Of a DNA stretch of 64,000 bases, positions 58,930 through 64,000 are shown piece after piece. The position numbers and the translations under genes are program-made. Position 1 is the first letter of the stretch. Each line of letters starts with the position of its first letter. The notes beneath the pieces are model-generated. The model searched no databases. It was not told where the DNA came from and saw only the letters and a list, made by a program, of their open reading frames with translations. Source of the stretch: Lepeophtheirus salmonis (Eukaryota > Arthropoda > Copepoda > Siphonostomatoida > Caligidae); assembly GCF_016086655.4 (NCBI RefSeq), contig NC_052131.2, positions 36,457,705 to 36,521,704 of the forward strand, given 5' to 3'.

Positions 58930-59985
58930 TTAATAGTTACAACTATTAACATGTGGAAACTTCATCTCAATCACATTTGTTATATTTTATGCTAGATTTT
59001 TAGCAGCTCTAAAAAAGTATGATACAGGCCATATACAGCCTTTAAGGCCGTAGCTTATCAACACCATATTTTGGTTACAAAGTATTTTTGTATTTGATAA
59101 AAGTATATAAATAATTAGTGTTTGGTATGCATCTGGAATCCCTATACTGGTCTGAAACAGTTATAATTTTAAGTAATTCGATCCAGATTGACTATTTATA
59201 CTAAAAATATATCTGCGACCTTCTTTTAGAAAAGGACATTTTGGAGGGTTTTAATTTGAAATGAAAAAAAAAGATATCGGACTGAGGCAGAATACTATTA
59301 ATAATAAATTATGCACTTTTGAATTGTGTAAGAAAGACGAATATAATTTTAACTTCCAAGGAAAACATGAATTTAAAAAGTACCGACTTAAGAAATATTA
59401 TAACATTCCAATGATTTCGTAATGCCATTTTTTAAAGAGATTTTATAAAATAGGTACATAGTACTCGTATATAGTTATATCTACAAACTACATAATAGGT
59501 ACCCATCTTTTATTATTTACCTTAGATCCAAAGTAGTTTTCACGTACCTAGATAGATAAAAAGACGAAGAGGGTAAAATATTTTGCCTGATATACTTAAC
59601 CCCACACAATCTCTACATATTAGCACACAAGATAATGATGTCGATAATATTATTGTATATGTTATTGTTTTCCTCATAGAATGAGGGGATTCTGGAGTAG
59701 AGGAGAACTTCCATTTGTGGCTATCATTGAGATGGAGAAGAGAAGGGTTACTGTCATTACATACACTATAAAAACGTCATCATATCTTTTGTGTAAAATA
59801 ACTTTTCCTTATAAGATATACATATAATCGGTGAATGATTATCGTATTACCTTTTAATTCAAACGTTAATATCTCTTATCCTTGGAAAAACATTACTTTC
59901 TATGCATAGCCTCGCTGTAATTGTACATCAATGGGGCCGAAGCCATAAGGGGCATTAGCTCCCACTTTTTTAGACTATTTTTAGA
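58930..59985. other. Gene-free AT-rich stretch
   Basis: No gene or recognised repeat. Confidence 0.4.
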
Positions 59986-59988
59986 TAT

Positions 59989-60262
59989 ACAGGGTGTTCC
60001 AGATAAATTGAGAAAATATTTAAAGGTTTATAACGAACGAACAAGATGGGATAGAATCATAATTTTTTTATTATTTGAAAGCTGTATTCATGACATTCCA
60101 TTATTCATAATGAAATCCTGCTCACTTGATGACCTCGGTCATACGGCCAAGAAGCTTTGGAAGGCCCATGTGTATTTTTTGTGGATCCAGCATTGACGTT
60201 GAACTGGCTCTGGTTTTGTACTTTTGATTTAAGTTCCCTGATAGGATGAAGTAACCCAAGCA
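59989..60262 (-). mobile_element. Family 4-type transposon end
   Basis: CAGGGTGTTCCAGATAAATT resembles the left end at 31279. The minus strand has weak transposase-like tail sequence ending DFIMNNGMS and a stop. It is cut by the adjoining mariner relic at about 60262. Confidence 0.45.
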
Positions 60263-60264
60263 AT

Positions 60265-60793
60265 GGCAGGCCTATCCATGAAAATGTCGATAAAATCATG
60301 GAAAAAATTGAGATAAACCGTCCTGTTGACAGTCAAAGCATCTCCTAGGAGATGAGCATCAATCATAAACCCGTTTTGAACCATTTGCAGAAGGCTGGAT
60401 ACAAAAAGAGTCTCGACTAGAAGAGGAATGTTTTTTTATCAAGACAACAAGAGGCCATGCACATCTTTGATGGCGCGTCAGAAGCTCCGGGAGCTAAGAT
60501 GGGGAGCTCTTATAGATCTATCCTACAGTCCATACCTAGTACCAAGTGACTACTTACTATTCTTGGCTATGACCAACGCACATAGGGTTCAAATTTGACC
60601 AGTGAAAATTGGTTGTAGGAGTTTTTTGCATATAAGAACAAGGGCTACTACTAAAAAAGGCATTTGATAAGTTAAATTCTCGTTAGCAAAAAGTTATCGA
60701 ACATAACGGGACATATTTGGCTCAAATCAGATGATTGCAACACCTTTTATAAAGCATTGAAATGAAGCGAAAAATAAGGGATTACGTTTTTCA
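60265..60793 (+). mobile_element. Irritans-type mariner, fragments of the middle and 3' part
   Basis: NVDKIMEKIEINRPVD and INHKPVLNHLQKAGYKKSL are the linker region, then a deletion, then RQKLRELRWGALIDLSYSPY and LVPSDYLLFLAMTNA around the third catalytic motif. The right terminal repeat is worn (AAGGGATTACGTTTTTCAC) and abuts a MITE. Confidence 0.75.
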
Positions 60794-61025
60794 CAAGGTT
60801 AGGTCATCATGTAATCGGGTTGGCTTGAATTTTACAATCTGATGTATTGTACAGACTGCTGGACAAGACAGGTAGATTATGACAAAATAAAACCACTCAT
60901 AGACTATGACGTCACTATCGCTAGAATTTAATGTATCGTACCGACTGTTGGATAAGAAAGGCAGATTTAAACAAAACACGCGACCACTTATACACTATGA
61001 CGTCAATATTAAAAAGCGTTAGTCG
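60794..61025 (+). mobile_element. MITE with paired TGACGTCA boxes, 3' truncated
   Basis: Starts CAAGGTTAGGTCATCATGTA, carries both internal units with ACTATGACGTCACTATCG and CACTATGACGTCAATATT, and stops before the right terminal repeat. Both boxes are exact TGACGTCA here. Confidence 0.75.
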
Positions 61026-61077
61026 CTATCATGCCTTGGAGTAATGAGAAACGTGCGTTCCCATCACGGTGGTGTCC

Positions 61078-61370
61078 CACAGGAATGGGCTTTAGGGGCT
61101 AAAACCCTCCCCAAATCAGGGAATTTTTATTATTTAGTAGAAAATTTTTAATTTCAATTTTGTGTGTAAATTTTTTTTTAATATCTCTAAAAAAAAATTT
61201 TCTAATAAATTAAATTTTCTGTGTAAAGCTGTGAATTTTTGAAAAAAATCCAAAAATTTGATATATTTTTAATTTTTTTAAACTTTCTTTTTGTGGAAAA
61301 CTGTAATTTTATGAAAAAATTTGCAAAAATTATAATATTAAATATTTGCAAGTAGATCTAGAGTTTTTAT
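61078..61370 (+). mobile_element. AT-rich CAGGGG-end element, forward orientation, 5' part
   Basis: A worn end CACAGGAATGGGCTTTAGGG is followed by CTAAAACCCTCCCCAAATCA and several T-rich units with AGCTGTGAATTTTTG. The right end is lost. Confidence 0.5.
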
Positions 61371-61374
61371 TGGT

Positions 61375-62920
61375 GCCATTTACGAACATCATTAAATTGA
61401 ATCAATTACTAATATACAGAAAACTATTTTTTCAATACATTTTTATAATTTAAAAGTTGCAAAATTGTTTGAGTGAAAATATCTCAATGGATGGTGTTAG
61501 AGAGCTCAAATTAATACTATCAGATTTGGTGTTTTGCAGGATTTTTAAATATGTGCAATTTGGTCAAATCAAATAATTGGAACCGGATTTATTCCGAAAA
61601 AACCAAGATTTTCAAGACATTTGCAGAATCTCCATAAACAAATTATCTAATCACTTAAATATGAAAAATATAACATAAGATATGTTAATAATTATAATTT
61701 GCGTTTTACCTTCTTAAACCTCTTTATCAAAAGCTATTTAAAGAGAAACAAAAAGAAGAAAAAAAAAAGTATTAAAATACCAAAGTTTGGTTTATTCAGT
61801 ACTTAAACAATATTACAAACGTCCACTATATTTAAAAACTGTGTCAAATAAGGCTTTTCATGTATATCATACTAGCAAAGGGTTACTCTGGGTTGTTGGA
61901 GCTGAAGAGGGAGCGGGGAATCACATTAACAATGGTCAATGTATTTTTTCTTAATTTTTACAGCCTTCTATGTGGACGAGCATTATAACATATGTATTGC
62001 TATGAATTTAAAAAAATAGTTTGGCAAACTTCAAATAACAAAATAACATATCGACATGAAAAAATGTTTTTAAATAAGAAGTCAATTTTCATTTTTGTCA
62101 AAACATTGCCAAATCAATGTATCGTTTTGTGGCATTTCTTTATCAAAATTGAACGTTTGACGAAAAAAGGAGGGGAAAAAACCCAAAAATTACACAGAAA
62201 ACGACAAATATTTCAATTAAAAATCAATCATTATGTGTTTAATTTGTATGAAAACAAATTTCCAGACAAATTTCTACATACTTTATTTTCTATTCGAATC
62301 CTATTTTCCATTGGAGATCCATTTCTCTCCAATTTTCAACAGACTATTTTTTTGCCTATAACTTTTTTAATTTTCAATAAATTTAGAAAACGTCCTTATT
62401 CGCATAGGTTTTTTTTTTGATACACCAATCACTTTTTGATTTATAACTCAATCCCCTATCTAGTCTACTTGAGCTCAATAAAAGAGTTTTTGTGTTTTGA
62501 GTATAGAATAAGCCCCCTTATTTACCCCCCCCCCACACAAAGAAAACAATCTCTACCCCCGGCTTAAAAGAGGCTCCAGTCATAATTTCAGCCTCCTAGG
62601 TCCAGCCGTATGGGTCCCCATAAAAGACAATAACACAAACTCTATTTTAAGTGTATATTTACAATCATACAGATAAATAAAGAAAAAATAAAACTTTTTT
62701 GATTTATGAACCTTGTTTTATTGCCTGTTGGAAAAAGGAAGCCCCTGTATGCACATTACTATTTAAAGTAAGTACAACAAAGTATTTGGTATTTAATGGA
62801 GTCTACAATATATGCACATAGGCGGTATGTAATTTAATATGCAGTAATGAAGGAAATGAAGAAATAGAGATAAAAATGATGATTGAGGTAGCTCTGTGTA
62901 CTATTTGCATATACCTATAA
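61375..62920. other. Gene-free AT-rich stretch
   Basis: An open 142-codon frame at 61992-62420 is lysine/phenylalanine/isoleucine-rich with no recognised domain and is explained by AT content. Two CCCCCC runs lie near 62525. No gene is supported. Confidence 0.4.
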
Positions 62921-62924
62921 TTTA

Positions 62925-63060
62925 GTGTTGAGACTCGGTTCGATACCGATTTTTTACTCTTCGGTCTTAAGGGATTTTTCTAGTCTGAAATTAAAAATAT
63001 TTAGGTAGAAACTGGAGGCTCAGACCGTGGAACGATATAAAATCATTTTCAGTTCGTGAA
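62925..63060. repeat. GGTC-type repeat, inverted end
   Basis: GTTGAGACTCGGTTCGATAC is the inverted closing block of the GGTC family, followed by CTTCGGTCTTAAGGGATTTT and CTCAGACCGTGGAACGA. Confidence 0.5.
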
Positions 63061-63224
63061 CCAATTTACTCGCCCTCATGTTTTAGGCTGATTTTCTCCC
63101 CTGTCTGATTATACAAGTTGTAAATACATGAGTACTACCGCTTCTAGCGAGTGAGACTTGTGCACTTACTCTTCCCCTGCGGAAGCCTCGAAGTATGGAC
63201 TCCTGAAGACATTATGAATATATA

Positions 63225-64000
63225 CGGGGTGACCTATAAGTCACTCTGTATCCTAAGTCTTAGGACAACTTCACTGACAAGAAAGTAAACATCTTTTTCT
63301 ACCATTGCAATCAACGTAAAATTTCCTTCAAAATGAGTGACAGTTCATTCCACATGGCCACCATTTGCGGCAACTACAGTTCTTAGACGATTCGGAACTG
63401 TTTTACATGCTGTAAAGATGGCCTCTTCCGACAAGTTGACCCATGCAGAATTACAGGCTAACAAGGAGATAAGTAAATTACCTTCATATCAGGGGAATGT
63501 TCTTGATACTCCAACCCAGCACCCAGTCGTTGTGGCTGTTGTAAGTCAGCTCTGCGCTAAAGGGTTTTTCGTCAGTCCAAATGATTGAAACGTACATACA
63601 AGAATTGAGGAATTTCAGAAGCACCTTCACCAGGGTAAGCCATTGAGGCCTTGCTGAAAAACTGCAGCTTTTGTAGACGATACGGCTTCATCCTTAGGTC
63701 CTCCCATACCACCCAACGCATAGTTTATCAAGAGACACTATCCTCATGATCCATCTTTCTATCATGTCATAGACACACCCAGTCTCATTCTACCCTTTGA
63801 TTTTGTAGTAGACCAATGACTTGGACACATTGAGTTCTTACAAGTCCTTGGTAATGGCCCAAATGAAGCCAAATTATGGCGTGCTTCAGGTTCATGATGT
63901 CGTTGTTAGAGGCACAAGAAACCGTTTCAGGAACAAGTTTGCTTAATAACAAACAAACAAAGAGGTGGCATGAATCATATGCCTTTTAAAATAGTTAAAA
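63225..64000 (-). mobile_element. Mariner/maT-type transposon, runs off the right edge
   Basis: After a TA (63223-63224) the end CGGGGTGACCTATAAGTCAC opens the element. The minus strand carries SKSLVYYKIKG (helix-turn-helix region), a KPYRLQKLQ segment, the first catalytic motif IWTDEKPF with NSHNDWVLG, and after a deletion the C-terminus CNSAWVNLSEEAIFTACKTV then PNRLRTVVAANGGHVE and stop. The deletion removes the second and third catalytic motifs. Frameshifts occur upstream. The open plus-strand frame at 63337-63588 is a shadow of it. Confidence 0.8.

Noticed and set aside
61992..62420. 142-codon plus-strand open frame
   Set aside because: The composition (K, F, I, N) follows the AT bias; there is no domain, no splice context and no conserved motif.
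63337..63588. 83-codon plus-strand frame in GC-richer sequence
   Set aside because: It is the antisense shadow of a mariner-type transposase; the minus strand gives the recognisable PNRLRTVVAANGGHVE tail.
1..64000. tRNA, rRNA or snRNA genes
   Set aside because: Reading both strands by eye I found no cloverleaf with proper A and B boxes and no rRNA or U-snRNA core. A covariance-model scan would be needed to exclude diverged ones.

Overview
The window looks like nuclear DNA of an arthropod, most likely a caligid copepod of the salmon-louse type (Lepeophtheirus or a relative). The sequence shows an AT-rich background, one clear spliced animal gene with GT/AG introns, the last exon of a conserved animal gene, and otherwise a dense mass of dead transposons. 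At least five Tc1/mariner families, an irritans-type mariner with the usual TTAGGTTGG end, and a very abundant AT-rich repeat are present. The species assignment is inference; no sequence here proves it.

Host genes are confined to the left 4 kb. Positions 1-408 (+) encode the C-terminus of HSPBP1/Fes1, the armadillo-type nucleotide exchange factor of Hsp70. Facing it on the minus strand (506-3607) is a secreted or membrane protein with a signal peptide and about five fibronectin type III domains. Its exons join in phase 0 and its 1.5-kb first intron carries a TA-flanked mariner-like deletion element. The third exon stops in mid-domain at a consensus splice donor, so this gene probably continues past the left edge with the HSPBP1 exon inside an intron.

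From 4 kb to 64 kb I see no other secure host gene. The region is layered repeats. (i) Tc1/mariner-type relics lie near 2.0, 12.4, 13.2, 16.2, 17.5, 23.9, 31.3, 34.6, 39.9, 40.9, 45.9, 46.9, 47.4, 52.4, 54.5, 56.0, 58.8, 60.0-60.8 and 63.2 kb. All are broken and most have lost the middle of the transposase. (ii) AT-rich elements bounded by CAGGGGCGTC / GACGCCCCTG ends contain a degenerate ~50-bp internal repeat with CAGCTG boxes. (iii) A 300-bp MITE has a 9-bp target duplication and paired TGACGTCA-like boxes. (iv) A MULE transposase pseudogene (36.6-37.4 kb) lies beside a 1.3-kb structure with ~500-bp inverted arms. (v) A BED/hAT-like fragment lies at 29.5-29.9 kb. (vi) There are also GGTC-rich repeats, a TATA-bearing dispersed repeat at 6.4, 7.7, 9.8 and 37.8 kb, and several perfect palindromes.

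The most informative structure is a pair of diverged paralogous segments (26.5-27.7 kb and 38.4-39.2 kb). Each serves as the empty site for the transposon inserted in the other, which fixes the boundaries of two non-autonomous families from this sequence alone.
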